This document shows, piece after piece, positions 27,055 through 42,021 of a stretch of 64,000 nucleotides of DNA. The notes beneath the pieces were generated by a model that was given only the letters and a program-made list of their open reading frames with translations, was not told the origin of the DNA and did no database searches. A program made the position numbers and the translations under genes. Position 1 is the stretch's first letter. Every line of letters begins with the position of its first letter. The DNA is from DASXAI01 sp963728985 (GTDB lineage Bacteria; Actinomycetota; Acidimicrobiia; Acidimicrobiales; Ilumatobacteraceae): positions 62,001 to 126,000 of the forward strand of contig CAVSME010000002.1 of NCBI GenBank assembly GCA_963728985.1, in the 5' to 3' direction.

Positions 27055-27110
27055 CGCGCAGCCTGAACACTTCGTACCGCCCCAGCGGTACCAAGCGCTC
27101 AGCCTGAACA
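27055..27110 (+). repeat. 56-bp dispersed palindromic repeat, copy 2 of 3
   Basis: CGCGCAGCCTGAACAC, centre TACCGCCCCAGCGGTACC and right arm GCGCTCAGCCTGAACA. The left half and centre match copies 1 and 3; the outer right arm has diverged. It lies between purS and the acyl-CoA synthetase gene. Confidence 0.7.
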
Positions 27111-27156
27111 CGTTGGGACGGGGCGGGTCATCGCCCGCACGGCAGCGGGAGCGCCG

Positions 27157-28809
27157 CTACGAGAGGTCCTGCTCCCAGAACTCCCTCGGGTTGCGGTGCT
27201 CGCCGGCGCGCTCGTGCTCGGCGGTGCGCAGCTCGACGCGCCGGATCTTGCCGGAGATGGTCTTGGGGAGGTCGGCGAACTCGAGCCGGCGGATCCGCTT
27301 GTACGGGGCCAGGCGGCCGCGGCAGAACTCCAGGATCGACCGGGCCGTGTCGGCGTCGGGCTGGTAGCCGGCGGCGAGCACCACGAACGCCTTCGGGACG
27401 GCCAGGCGCAGCGCATCGGGGCTGGGCACGACGGCCGCCTCGGCCACCGCCTCGTGCTCGATGAGCACGCTCTCCAGCTCGAAGGGGCTGATCCGGTAGT
27501 CGGACGCCTTGAACACGTCGTCGGTGCGCCCGACGTAGGTGATGTAGCCGTCGGCGTCCCGCTGAGCGACGTCACCGGTGTGGTAGTAGCCGTCCCGCAT
27601 GACCTCGGCGGTCTGGGCGGGGTCGTCGAGGTAGCCCACCATGAGGCCGATCGGGCGGGTCGACAGGTCGAGGCTGATCTCGCCCTCGTCGGCCGGCTTG
27701 CCGTCCGTGTCGAGGAGGGCCACGGTGTAGCCGGGCAGCGGCCGCCCCATGGAGCCCGGCTTCACCTTCATCCCGGGGGCGTTGCCGATCTGGGCGGTGG
27801 TCTCGGTCTGGCCGTAGCCGTCGCGGATCGTGAGGCCCCACGCCGCCTTCACCTGCTCGATGACCTCCGGGTTCAGCGGCTCGCCGGCGCCGACGAGTTC
27901 GCGCAGCGGCAGGTCCCAGCGGGTCAGATCCTCTTGGATCAGCATGCGCCAGACGGTGGGCGGGGCGCAGAACGTGGTGACGCCGCAGCGGGCCATGGTG
28001 TCGAGCAGGGCGGGCGCGTCGAAGCGGGCGTAGTTGTAGAGGAAGACCGTGGCCTCGGCGTTCCACGGGGCGAAGAAGCAGCTCCACGCGTGCTTGGCCC
28101 AGCCCGGCGACGAGATGTTGAGGTGGACGTCGCCCGGCTGGAGGCCGATCCAGTACATGGTCGACAGGTGCCCGACCGGGTAGCTGCGATGGGTGTGGAG
28201 GACGAGCTTCGGCTTCGACGTCGTGCCCGAGGTGAAGTACAGCAGCAGCGGGTCGTCGGCGGCGGTGGTGGCGTCGGGGGTGAAGGCGGCGTCGGCCTGG
28301 TCGGCGTCGGCGAACCGCTGCCATCCGGACGGCGCGTCGGCGCCGACGGCGACGCGGATCGGCGCGCCGGGCACGTCGTCGAAGCGGGCCGCCAGCTCCT
28401 GCGCCGCCACGACCGCCTTCACGTCGCCCCGCTCCACGCGGTCGACGAGGTCGTCGGGGCCGAGCAGCGTCGACGCCGGGATCATCACCGCGCCGAGCTT
28501 CATGGCGGCGAGCATCGTCTCCCACAGCGGGGTGACGTTGCCCAGCATCAGCAGCACGCGGTCGCCGCGACCGACGCCGAGGTGGCGAAGGTGGTTGGCC
28601 ACCCGGTTGGAGCGGGCCGTCAGCTCGGCGAAGGTGCGGTGCTCCTCGCGCCCGTCCTCCTCCACGATCCACAGCGCCGGCCGGTCGCCGCCGATGGTGT
28701 CGAAGTGGTCGAGGGCCCAGTTGAAGTGGGTCATGTCCGGCCACCCGAGATGCGTCCGGCCGGCGAGGAGCCCGTTGCGCAACGCATGGAAGGCATCCAC
28801 GTCACTCAT
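27157..28809 (-). CDS. AMP-dependent acyl-CoA synthetase (ACS/MACS type)
   Basis: Activates a carboxylic acid to its acyl-CoA through an acyl-AMP. The 550-residue protein shows the P-loop LLYFTSGTTSKPKLVLHTH, A5 motif RDGYGQTETT, A7/A8 YYHTGDVAQRDADGYI with GRTDDVFKASDYRI, and the catalytic Lys region PKTISGKIRRVEL. Its ATG overlaps the purC stop by one base (TGATG), placing it at the end of the purA-purD-purB-purC operon. Why it is coupled to purine genes is unclear; acyl substrate unknown. Confidence 0.9.
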   Translation of the reverse strand: MSDVDAFHALRNGLLAGRTHLGWPDMTHFNWALDHFDTIGGDRPALWIVEEDGREEHRTFAELTARSNRVANHLRHLGVGRGDRVLLMLGNVTPLWETMLAAMKLGAVMIPASTLLGPDDLVDRVERGDVKAVVAAQELAARFDDVPGAPIRVAVGADAPSGWQRFADADQADAAFTPDATTAADDPLLLYFTSGTTSKPKLVLHTHRSYPVGHLSTMYWIGLQPGDVHLNISSPGWAKHAWSCFFAPWNAEATVFLYNYARFDAPALLDTMARCGVTTFCAPPTVWRMLIQEDLTRWDLPLRELVGAGEPLNPEVIEQVKAAWGLTIRDGYGQTETTAQIGNAPGMKVKPGSMGRPLPGYTVALLDTDGKPADEGEISLDLSTRPIGLMVGYLDDPAQTAEVMRDGYYHTGDVAQRDADGYITYVGRTDDVFKASDYRISPFELESVLIEHEAVAEAAVVPSPDALRLAVPKAFVVLAAGYQPDADTARSILEFCRGRLAPYKRIRRLEFADLPKTISGKIRRVELRTAEHERAGEHRNPREFWEQDLS

Positions 28810-29698
28810 CACGTACCCCCTGATCCGGGCCAATCGGCGAAGCGGCACCCCGACAGCCGCTCGTAGGCCTCCACGTAGCGCTCGCGGGTGGCGGCGACGG
28901 TAGCGGGCGACAGCGGCGGTGGCGGCGGGACCTTGGCCCACCCCGACGCCTCCAGCTCGTCCCGCACCGGCTGCTTGTCGAACGACGGCGGCGCGGTGCC
29001 CGGCTGCCAGCGGTCGGCGGGCCAGAAGCGCGACGAGTCGGGCGTCAGCACCTCGTCGGCGAGCACGAGCTCACCGTCGAGGACGCCCAGCTCGAACTTG
29101 GTGTCGGCCAGCAGGATGCCGTGGTGCTCGGTGTGCGTCGCCGCCTTCCGGTACGCCGCCAGCACCAGGGAGCGCACCGCCTCTGCCTGCTCGCCGCCGA
29201 TGGCCGCCACCACATCGTCGAAGCTCATGGCCTCGTCGTGGGTGCCGACCGGCGCTTTCGTGGTGGGGGTGAAGATGGGCTTGGGCAGGCGGTCGGCCTC
29301 CTGCAGGCCGGAAGGCAGGCGCACGCCACAGACCCGCCCGGTGGCCTGGTACTCCTTCCAACCGGAACCGGCGAGGTACCCACGGACCACGCATTCCACT
29401 GGCACCATGGCGCAGCGGCGGACCAGCATCGTCCGACCCTCCCGCCACGGGTCCCGCTCGGCCGGGGGCAACGCCGCGAGGTCGGTGGAGACGAGGTGGT
29501 TGCCGGCCACCGGCGCCAGCGCCCCGAACCAGAAGACGCTCATGGCGGTGAGCACCCGGCCCTTGTCCGGGATGGGCTCGTTCATCACGACGTCGAACGC
29601 GGAGATGCGGTCGGACGCCACCATCAGCAAGCGGCCGTCGTCGGCGTCGTACAGGTCGCGCACCTTCCCTTGGTGCACGAGCGGGAAGGCCGACCCGG

Positions 29699-29702
<4 letters not shown>
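28809..29702 (-). CDS. purC: phosphoribosylaminoimidazole-succinocarboxamide synthase
   Basis: Joins CAIR and aspartate to SAICAR. The 297-residue protein has VHQGKVRDLYDADDGRLLMV, ASDRISAFDVVM, PVECVVRGYLAGSGWKEY, LADTKFELGV and LADEVLTPDSSRFW. This is the longer, yeast-like PurC form common in actinobacteria. GTG 29702 overlaps the purB stop by four bases, and its own stop overlaps the acyl-CoA synthetase ATG. Confidence 0.95.
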
Positions 29703-31000
<1,298 letters not shown>

Positions 31001-31004
<4 letters not shown>

Positions 31005-32212
31005 CGGCGTGATTCTCGCGCCAGGGCGATGTCGGAGCGGCACTGCAGTCCGGGCCACGACAGGTGGCCCACCCCCTCGTAGGCGGCCCGGCGGGCGTCG
31101 TCGATGGTCGGGGCGATGCCGGTGACGGCCAGCACCCGCCCCCCGGCGGTCACGAGGCCGCCGCCCGGTCCCTCGGCCACACCGGCGCAGTACACGGTCA
31201 CGCCAGGCACCGCTGCGGCGGCGTCGATGCCGGCGATGGCATCACCGGTGCGGGGCGCGACGGGGTAGCCCTCCGATGCACACACCACCGTCACCGCGGC
31301 GCCGGGCCGGCACGCCGGCGCCGACCGCAGCCGGCCGGCCGCCACCTCGGCCAGCAACGCGGCGACGTCACCGTCGAGCAGGGGCAGCACGACCTGCGCC
31401 TCCGGATCACCGAAGCGCACGTTGTACTCGAGGACGGCGGGGCCGTCGGGTGTCAGCATGAGCCCGGCGTAGAGGACGCCGCGGTAGTCGATGCCCCGGC
31501 GCCGCAGTTCGTGCAGCGTGGGGGCCACCAAGGTCTCGCACAGCCGTTCGCCTTCGGCGGCATCGACTGCAGGCACCGGCGAGAACGCCCCCATCCCGCC
31601 GGTGTTGGGCCCGCTGTCGCCATCACCGATGCGCTTGTGGTCCTGGGCCGACGCCAGCGGCACCACGCGGTGACCGTCGGCCAGGCACATCAGCGAGACC
31701 TCCGGGCCGGTGAGCCCCGCCTCGATCACCACGCCGTTCGGCAGCTTGGCCCGCACGTCGTCGATCGCTTCGGTCACGTCGTCGGTCACCAGCACGCCCT
31801 TGCCCGCGGCCAGGCCGTCGGTCTTCACCACGTACGGACCGGGCAAGCCTTTGAGGAAGTCGGCGGCCTCGCCCTCCTGGCCGGGGCGGAACGATCGGTG
31901 GGCCGCGGTGGGCACGCCGGCGGCCACGACGACATCCTTCATCCACGCCTTCGACCCCTCCAACTGGGCGCCGTCGGCGCCCGGTCCCATGACCAGGCGA
32001 CCCTGCGCCCGCAGGCGGTCGGCCAGGCCGTCGACGAGCGGGGCTTCGGGCCCGACCACGTAGAGGTCGGCCTCGATGTCGGCCGGCGGCGCCGGCGTGG
32101 ACCAGGGGATGCCGGGGTTGCCGGGTGTGACGACGACGTCGGCGGTGCGGGCCAGCACCGCGGCCAGCGCGTGCTCGCGGCCGCCCCCGCCCACCACGCA
32201 GACCCGCTTCAC
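31001..32212 (-). CDS. purD: phosphoribosylamine-glycine ligase (GAR synthetase)
   Basis: ATP-grasp enzyme for step two of purine synthesis. Motifs: VCVVGGGGREHALAAVLA, VVGPEAPLVDGLAD, SKAWMKDVVVAAGVPTA, PYVVKTDGLAAGKGV and YNVRFGDPEAQVVLP. The 403-residue length is slightly short but complete. GTG 32212 overlaps the purA stop by four bases; its stop overlaps the purB start. Confidence 0.96.
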
Positions 32213-33486
32213 GACAGCTGCACGTACTGGTCCCGACCCGGTCCGATGCCGACGAAGCGGATCGGGACACCGACCTGCTCTTCCACGAGCGCCAGGTAAT
32301 GGCGCGCCTCCTGTGGCAGGTCGGCCACCTCACGGCAGCCGGTGAGGTCGGTGCGCCAGCCGGGCAGCTCCTCGTACACCGGCGTGACGTCGTGCACCAC
32401 GGACTGGTGGTACGGGAACGACACCATCTTCGTGCCGTTGTGCTCGTAGGCCACGCACACCTTCACCGTGTCCAAGACGTCGAGCACGTCGAGCTTCAGG
32501 ACGGCCAACTCGGACAGCGAGTTCAGCCGGACGGCGTGGCGCAGCATCACCGCGTCGAGCCACCCGGTCCGCCGGCGGCGGCCGGTGTTGGTGCCGAACT
32601 CGTGGCCCCGCTCCACCAGCAGGTCGCCGACGCCGTCGAACAGCTCGGTCGGGAACGGGCCGGCGCCGACCCGGGTCGTGTACGCCTTGGCGATCCCGAT
32701 CACCCGGTCGATGGCGCGCGGGCCGATCCCGGCGCCGGTGCAGGCGCCCCCGGCCACCGGGTTGGACGACGTCACGTAGGGATACGTGCCCTGGTCGAGG
32801 TCGAGGAACGTGGCCTGCGCCCCTTCGAGGAGCACGTGCTGGCCCGCTTCGAGGGCCTCGTGCACGAGCCCGACGGTGTCGGTGATGTACGGCTCGAGCC
32901 GGGGGGCGTACTCGCCGAGGTACCGCGCTGCGATGTCGTCGGCTGACAGCGGCAGCCGGTTGTACACCCGCGACAAGACGGCGTTCTTCTCCTTCAGCAC
33001 CTGGTCCAGCTTGGCCCGGAAGATCTTCGGGTCGAGGAGATCCTGCACGCGCAGGCCGGAGCGCAGCGCCTTGTCGGCGTAGGCCGGACCGATCCCCCGG
33101 CGGGTGGTGCCGAGCTTGTTGCGCCCCAGGCGGCGCTCGCTGACGAAGTCGATCTCCTGGTGGTACGGCAGGATCAGGTGGGCGTTGCCGGCCAGCTTCA
33201 GGCGCGAGCAGTCGACACCGCCGGACTCCAGGCGGTCGACCTCGGCCAGCAGGACGCCCGGGTCGACCACCACACCGTTGCCGATCACGGGTGTCACGTG
33301 GTCGTAGAGCACCCCAGAGGGGATGAGCTGGAGGGCGAAGCGCTCGCCGTCGACCACGATGGTGTGCCCGGCGTTATGGCCGCCCTGGTAGCGGACCACC
33401 ATCACCATCTCCTTGGCCAGGAGATCGGTGAGCTTGCCCTTGCCCTCGTCTCCCCACTGGGTGCCGACGACGACGGTTGCGGGCAC
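32209..33486 (-). CDS. purA: adenylosuccinate synthetase
   Basis: GTP-dependent step from IMP toward AMP. The 425-residue protein has the P-loop GTQWGDEGKGKLTDLLA, GGHNAGHTI, TTRRGIGPAYADKALR, LLEGAQATFLDLDQGTYPYV and TTRVGAGPFPTE. An AGGAGG eight bases before the GTG at 33486 supports the start. It heads the overlapping operon purA-purD-purB-purC-acyl-CoA synthetase. Confidence 0.96.
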   Translation of the reverse strand: MPATVVVGTQWGDEGKGKLTDLLAKEMVMVVRYQGGHNAGHTIVVDGERFALQLIPSGVLYDHVTPVIGNGVVVDPGVLLAEVDRLESGGVDCSRLKLAGNAHLILPYHQEIDFVSERRLGRNKLGTTRRGIGPAYADKALRSGLRVQDLLDPKIFRAKLDQVLKEKNAVLSRVYNRLPLSADDIAARYLGEYAPRLEPYITDTVGLVHEALEAGQHVLLEGAQATFLDLDQGTYPYVTSSNPVAGGACTGAGIGPRAIDRVIGIAKAYTTRVGAGPFPTELFDGVGDLLVERGHEFGTNTGRRRRTGWLDAVMLRHAVRLNSLSELAVLKLDVLDVLDTVKVCVAYEHNGTKMVSFPYHQSVVHDVTPVYEELPGWRTDLTGCREVADLPQEARHYLALVEEQVGVPIRFVGIGPGRDQYVQLS

Positions 33487-33510
33487 GAACGGACCTCCTG
33501 GCGCGACAAA

Positions 33511-33544
33511 GGCGGAGCGCCCAACGCTAGTTGGACGCTCCGCC
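33511..33544 (-). terminator. hairpin after the LPTTG protein gene
   Basis: GGCGGAGCG pairs with CGCTCCGCC, and CCAAC with GTTGG inside, around GCTA; one base mismatch separates the two stems. It lies 15 bases after the stop of the sortase-substrate gene and just before purA. Confidence 0.65.
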
Positions 33545-33558
33545 TCCGCCGATCACTG

Positions 33559-34203
33559 CTACTCCGCGCCTGCCCTGCGGCCGGCGAACAGGAGGATGGC
33601 GCCGACGAGGAGGGCGCCGAGGCCGGCGACGATGACCACCGTGGAGCTGGAGCCCGTGGTGGGGAGGGCGGCCGGGACCGTGGCCCGAGGCGCTACCGCC
33701 ACCGGGGCGGCCACCGTGTCCTGCACCGTGGGGGCCGTGGTCGGCTGCGTCGTGGTGGGCGGGGTGGTGACCGGCGTCGTCGTGGGCGGGACCGTCGTGG
33801 GCGGGACGGTCGTGGGGGGCACCGTCGTCGTCGTGGGCGGCGGGCAGATGTCGTTGGGGATCGTGGTCGTCACGGTGTACGACGTCTGGTGCTCGTCCTC
33901 GAACGTGGCGGTGGCCGTCAGCGACACCGTGGTGCCCGCGGTCTCCGTGGTGTGGGCGGTCACCGTGTTGGCCGTGTGCGACGACGTCGCCGCCCGATCG
34001 AAGGTGACGGTCGTGATGGTGTGGTCACCGGCGTTGACCGACTCGAAGTGCCACGTGACGTTGACGGTCTCGCCCTCGCACGTGGCCTGCGCCGAGCCGC
34101 CGGTCAGGTCGTGAGCCGAAGCGGGGCCGGCGAGGACGGCGATGCCGAGCGCGCTCATCCCTGCGGCCACCAGGCCGCCAGCAAGTAGTGATCGAACCCT
34201 CAC
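33559..34203 (-). CDS. secreted, sortase-anchored LPTTG surface protein
   Basis: A signal peptide (MRVRSLLAGGLVAAGMSALG, ending GPASA) leads to a beta-rich domain of about 95 residues with many Thr (for example TTTIPNDICPPP). A Thr/Pro-rich stalk of repeated VPPTT units follows. The C-terminus has LPTTG, a hydrophobic helix (VVIVAGLGALLVGAILLF) and the basic tail AGRRAGAE, the complete cell-wall sorting signal. GAAAGGG precedes the GTG start. No sortase gene is visible in the window. Binding partner unknown. Confidence 0.82.
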   Translation of the reverse strand: MRVRSLLAGGLVAAGMSALGIAVLAGPASAHDLTGGSAQATCEGETVNVTWHFESVNAGDHTITTVTFDRAATSSHTANTVTAHTTETAGTTVSLTATATFEDEHQTSYTVTTTIPNDICPPPTTTTVPPTTVPPTTVPPTTTPVTTPPTTTQPTTAPTVQDTVAAPVAVAPRATVPAALPTTGSSSTVVIVAGLGALLVGAILLFAGRRAGAE

Positions 34204-34320
34204 GGTCGTTGCCCTTTCAGGTTGGGTGAGGGGTCGGTTTCGCGACTTGCTCCTCGGCGAGCTACGCGACCATGTGCGCCCGCCGGATCATTGCGTCCCG
34301 CTCATTCGGTTGTGTTGGAC

Positions 34321-34348
34321 GGGCACGCCATTCCGCCATGACGTGCCC
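34321..34348 (-). terminator. 7-bp hairpin downstream of clpB
   Basis: GGGCACG (34321-34327) and CGTGCCC (34342-34348) pair across a 14-base loop, about 110 bases past the clpB stop. Evidence is the inverted repeat only. Confidence 0.3.
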
Positions 34349-34456
34349 GCCCAGCCGCCACCCGTCTGGTCATCCGCCGAACGAGGGGAGGCAGCGATCA
34401 CCGTAGCGATCGACCCGCACAGTGAGCAGGGGGCAAATGGCTCATTCTCCGTGAGA

Positions 34457-36952
<2,496 letters not shown>

Positions 36953-37023
36953 AGTCCCTCCAGTCTACCGAGCTGTCCCGAATCCTCAGTCGCTCAGTAT
37001 CAACTTTTCTACTAGTTTGTCGC

Positions 37024-37416
37024 TCACTGGTCGTCGAAGATGGAAGGGCGCCGCCCCCAGAGCGACACGGCCTGGGAGAGGGGCACCAGCTCACGCCGAT
37101 GGCGGCGATCAGCGTCGGCCACCCGTTCGTCGGCATCGCGCCGGGTCCGGAGCACCTCGTCGTGCAGGCGGCCGATCTCCGCCTCCAGCTCCAGCACGCG
37201 ACGCACGCCCGCCAGGTTGAGCCCTTCGTCGGTCAGCTCGGCGATGCGGCGGAGACGATCGAGATCCGAGTCGCTGTAGCGGCGGTTGCCGCCGGCCGTG
37301 CGGGCGGGGTCCAGCAGGCCCTTGCGCTCGTAGATGCGCAAGGTCTGCGGGTGCACCCCCGCCAGCTCGGCCGCCACCGAGATCACGTACACGGCGCGGC
37401 TGTGGTGATCGGCCAT
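37024..37416 (-). CDS. hspR: MerR-family heat-shock repressor HspR
   Basis: The 130-residue protein has the MerR helix-turn-helix (VYVISVAAELAGVHPQTLRI, then YERKGLLDPARTAGGNRRYS) and a coiled-coil (VLELEAEIGRLHDEVL). It is known in Streptomyces and Mycobacterium to repress the dnaK operon and clpB together with DnaK. The ATG overlaps the dnaJ stop (TGATG), so it is the last gene of dnaK-grpE-dnaJ-hspR. Confidence 0.93.
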   Translation of the reverse strand: MADHHSRAVYVISVAAELAGVHPQTLRIYERKGLLDPARTAGGNRRYSDSDLDRLRRIAELTDEGLNLAGVRRVLELEAEIGRLHDEVLRTRRDADERVADADRRHRRELVPLSQAVSLWGRRPSIFDDQ

Positions 37417-38552
37417 CAGACCGCCTCCTCCAGGTAGTCGCGCGGCGAAGCGGTCCCGGCGTCCCGCAAGGACTCGACCGCGGCCTTCTCGGCGTCGGTC
37501 GGCTTGCGGGGAACGGCCACGTCCACGGTGACGATGAGGTCACCGGTGTGCTTCTTCGTCGGGATGCCGCGGCCCTTCACCCGATGCTTCGAACCGGGCT
37601 GCGTGCCCGGCTTCAGCCGGATGCGCACCTTGCCGGCGTCGAGCGTGGGCACCAGGATGTCGGCGCCCAGCACCGCCTCCGGGTACGTGATCGGGACCCG
37701 GAGGGTGAGGTCGTCGCCGTCGCGCCCGAAGAGGGCGTGCGGCTCCACACTGCACTCCACGAACAGGTCGCCCGGCGGACCGCCGTTGCGACCGGGCGCG
37801 CCCCGGCCCTTCAGCCGGATGCGCTGCCCGTCGGCCACCCCGGCCGGGATGCGGACCTTCACCTCGCGGGGCCGCCGCTCGGTGCCCGTGCCGCGACAGT
37901 TGGTGCACGGATCGTCGACGACGACGCCGGTGCCGTGGCACGTGGTGCACGGCGTGGAGAACGAGAAGAAGCCCTGGTTGTCGTCGGTGACGCCACGGCC
38001 ACCACAGGTCGGGCACACGTGCGGCGAGGTGCCGGGCTTGGCGCCGGTGCCGTGGCACACGGAGCACGCCGCCTCCGACGTGAGCTGGAGCGCGGTGGTC
38101 ACACCGTGGACGGCGTCGGTGAACGACAGCCGCAGTGTGGCCACCAGGTCTTCGCCCCGGCGCGGGCCGACGCCGCGACCGGCGGCACCGCCGCCACCGC
38201 GCGCGCCGCGGCCGAACAGGTTGCCGAGGATGTCGCCGAGCCCGTCGCCGGCGTTGAAGGTGAACGATCCCGACCCCGGGCCACCCGGACCGCCGCCGAA
38301 CGGCGCGCCCATCGGGCCCATCTTGCGGACCTCGTCGTACTCCTTGCGCTTGGCCTCGTCGCCCACGACGTCGTAGGCCGAGGAGATCTCCTTGAAGCGC
38401 TCCTCGGCCGACGCGTCACCAGGGTTGGCGTCGGGGTGGTTCTCGCGCGCCAGCTTCCGGTACGCCTTGGTGATGTCCTTCTGGGAGGCGCCTTCGGGCA
38501 CGCCGAGCGTCTTGTAGTAGTCCTTCTCGAACCACTCCCGCTGCGGGGCCAT
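37416..38552 (-). CDS. dnaJ: co-chaperone DnaJ
   Basis: J domain (DYYKTLGVPEGASQKDITKA, with HPD in RENHPDANPG), a Gly-rich linker, four zinc motifs (CSVCHGTG, CPTCGGRG, CTTCHGTG, CTNCRGTG) and the C-terminal substrate domain (VKVRIPAGVADGQRIRLKGR). It stimulates DnaK ATPase. The ATG at 38552 overlaps the grpE stop by one base, and the hspR ATG overlaps its own stop. Confidence 0.95.
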   Translation of the reverse strand: MAPQREWFEKDYYKTLGVPEGASQKDITKAYRKLARENHPDANPGDASAEERFKEISSAYDVVGDEAKRKEYDEVRKMGPMGAPFGGGPGGPGSGSFTFNAGDGLGDILGNLFGRGARGGGGAAGRGVGPRRGEDLVATLRLSFTDAVHGVTTALQLTSEAACSVCHGTGAKPGTSPHVCPTCGGRGVTDDNQGFFSFSTPCTTCHGTGVVVDDPCTNCRGTGTERRPREVKVRIPAGVADGQRIRLKGRGAPGRNGGPPGDLFVECSVEPHALFGRDGDDLTLRVPITYPEAVLGADILVPTLDAGKVRIRLKPGTQPGSKHRVKGRGIPTKKHTGDLIVTVDVAVPRKPTDAEKAAVESLRDAGTASPRDYLEEAV

Positions 38553-39033
38553 CAGCCCTTCACCTTCACCATGGCGGGCCGCAACACCCGCCCCTTCCAC
38601 CGGTAGCCGGTGCGCATGACCTCGGCCACGATGGGCTCGCCAGTGTCGCCTTCCTCGTGCATGACGGCGTCGGCCTCGGCCGGGTCGAAGGGCTTGCCCT
38701 GCAGATCCATCGCCTCGAGGCCCTGCTTCTGCAGGGTGCCGATGAGCGCTGACCAGATGGGCTCGACCGCCTCGACCCCGTGGGCGAAGGCCGCCTCGCA
38801 GGCGTCGAGGACGGGCAGGAGCTCGTCCACGAGCCGGGCCGTGGCCCGGTGGGCCTCCTCGGAGGCCTGGGCCGTGACCCGCTTGCGGTAGTTCTCGAAG
38901 TCGGCCTGGAGGCGGAGCGCGATGTCCTTGAACTGATCGCGCTCAGCCGCCAGAGCGGTGATGTCGTCGGCGACCTGCTCGGCCGCCGCGTCCTCGGAGG
39001 GCATGCCCTCCGGGACGTCGACGTGCTCGTCCG

Positions 39034-39037
<4 letters not shown>
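38552..39037 (-). CDS. grpE: nucleotide exchange factor GrpE
   Basis: The 161-residue protein has an acidic N-terminus, the long helix with LRLQADFENYRKRV, the block LVDELLPVLDACEAAFAHG and the beta domain (VAEVMRTGYRWKGRVLRPAM). It releases ADP from DnaK. The GTG start at 39037 overlaps the dnaK stop by four bases. Confidence 0.95.
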
Positions 39038-40887
<1,850 letters not shown>

Positions 40888-40932
40888 GGCAGGCTCCTAA
40901 AGGGTGGAGGGGAGAGTTCTGAGTCGTAGACC

Positions 40933-40961
40933 ACAATAGAAGTTGAGTGCCTCGTTAGCAA
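40933..40961 (-). promoter_or_regulatory. dnaK promoter with HAIR-like half-site
   Basis: On the minus strand TTGCTA (40961-40956), a 17-base spacer and TATTGT (40938-40933) form a vegetative-type promoter. GTTGAGT at 40942-40948 resembles one arm of the HspR consensus CTTGAGT-N7-ACTCAAG; the second arm is not recognisable. Control by HspR is inferred. Confidence 0.55.
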
Positions 40962-41090
40962 CCTTGTCCGTGTCTTCGTCGGCTTCGTCCGCTTCGCTTC
41001 CGCCGCCTCCTGACTCGCTGCACTCGAACAATCCCGCGACCGAGTGACCCTCCGGCGCGCTGCGCCGGCACTCTGGCGTCTTCGCCTCCC

Positions 41091-41096
41091 TAATCT
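41091..41096 (+). promoter_or_regulatory. -10 element of leaderless gpmA
   Basis: TAATCT ends six bases before the gpmA ATG. The intervening CGGAGC is too short to carry a leader. Confidence 0.45.
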
Positions 41097-41102
41097 CGGA
41101 GC

Positions 41103-41846
41103 ATGTCGACGCTGGTCATCGTTCGCCACGGGGAGAGCACCTGGAACCAGGCCAACCTGTTCACCGGCTGGCACGACGTGCCCCTGTCCCCGGCCGGCGA
41201 GGCCGAGGCCACCGCCGCCGGGGCCACCCTGCTCGAGGCCGGCCTGTGGTTCGACGTGGTCCACACGTCCCTCCTCACCCGGGCGACGCAGACCGCCGAG
41301 CGTGCTCTCGCTGCCCTGGGCCAGCCCTGGTTGCCGGTCGTGCGGTCCTGGCGGCTGAACGAACGCCACTACGGCGCCCTCCAGGGCCTCGACAAGAAGG
41401 CCACCACCGAGCAGTACGGCCCCGAGCAGACCAAGCTCTGGCGCCGCTCCTACGACGTGCCCCCGCCCCCCGTCGAGCCCGGCCATCCCGAGCACCCGAG
41501 CGCCGATCCCCGGTACCGGTGGCTGGCCCCCGATGTACTTCCCGGATCGGAGTGCTTGAAAGACGTCGTCGCGCGGGTACTGCCCTACTGGTACGACGCC
41601 ATCGTCCCCCAGCTGCGGGCCGGGTGGGCGGTGCTCGTCGTGGCCCACGGCAACTCGCTGCGGGCCCTCGTGAAGCACCTCGAAGGGATCCCCGACGACG
41701 CCATCGCCGAGCTGAACATCCCCACGGGGGCGCCGCGCCAGTACCGGTTCGACGACGACCTCCGGGTGGTGGACGCCGCCTATCTCGGCGATGCCGAGGC
41801 GGTCGCTGCCGCCGCTGCCGCCGTGGCCGCGCAGGCCGGCGGGTAG
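41103..41846 (+). CDS. gpmA: 2,3-bisphosphoglycerate-dependent phosphoglycerate mutase
   Basis: Interconverts 3- and 2-phosphoglycerate. The catalytic His motif LVIVRHGESTWNQANLFTGW, RLNERHYGALQGLDK and the second His in VVAHGNSLRALVKHLEG are intact. 247 residues, usual length; the C-terminus ends in an Ala-rich tail. Likely leaderless. Confidence 0.95.
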   Translation: MSTLVIVRHGESTWNQANLFTGWHDVPLSPAGEAEATAAGATLLEAGLWFDVVHTSLLTRATQTAERALAALGQPWLPVVRSWRLNERHYGALQGLDKKATTEQYGPEQTKLWRRSYDVPPPPVEPGHPEHPSADPRYRWLAPDVLPGSECLKDVVARVLPYWYDAIVPQLRAGWAVLVVAHGNSLRALVKHLEGIPDDAIAELNIPTGAPRQYRFDDDLRVVDAAYLGDAEAVAAAAAAVAAQAGG

Positions 41847-41948
41847 CGGCAGTCGCGGCGCGTCGCCGGACGGCCGCGGTGACCGTTCTCTGGCTGGGTC
41901 AGCGGGCCCAACGCGCAGTCCGACGTGCCGCGATGGGCCGAACGACCC

Positions 41949-41977
41949 TTGTGACCCATCCCCCCTCTCCGTACGGT
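41949..41977 (+). promoter_or_regulatory. promoter of the sugar transferase gene
   Basis: TTGTGA (41949-41954), a 17-base spacer and TACGGT (41972-41977) lie about 45 bases before the ATG at 42022, leaving room for the leader that carries the AAGAGGAGG site. Confidence 0.5.
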
Positions 41978-42021
41978 CGATTGAGGCAGGAAGCACCGGG
42001 CGATCAAGAGGAGGCGGCAAG

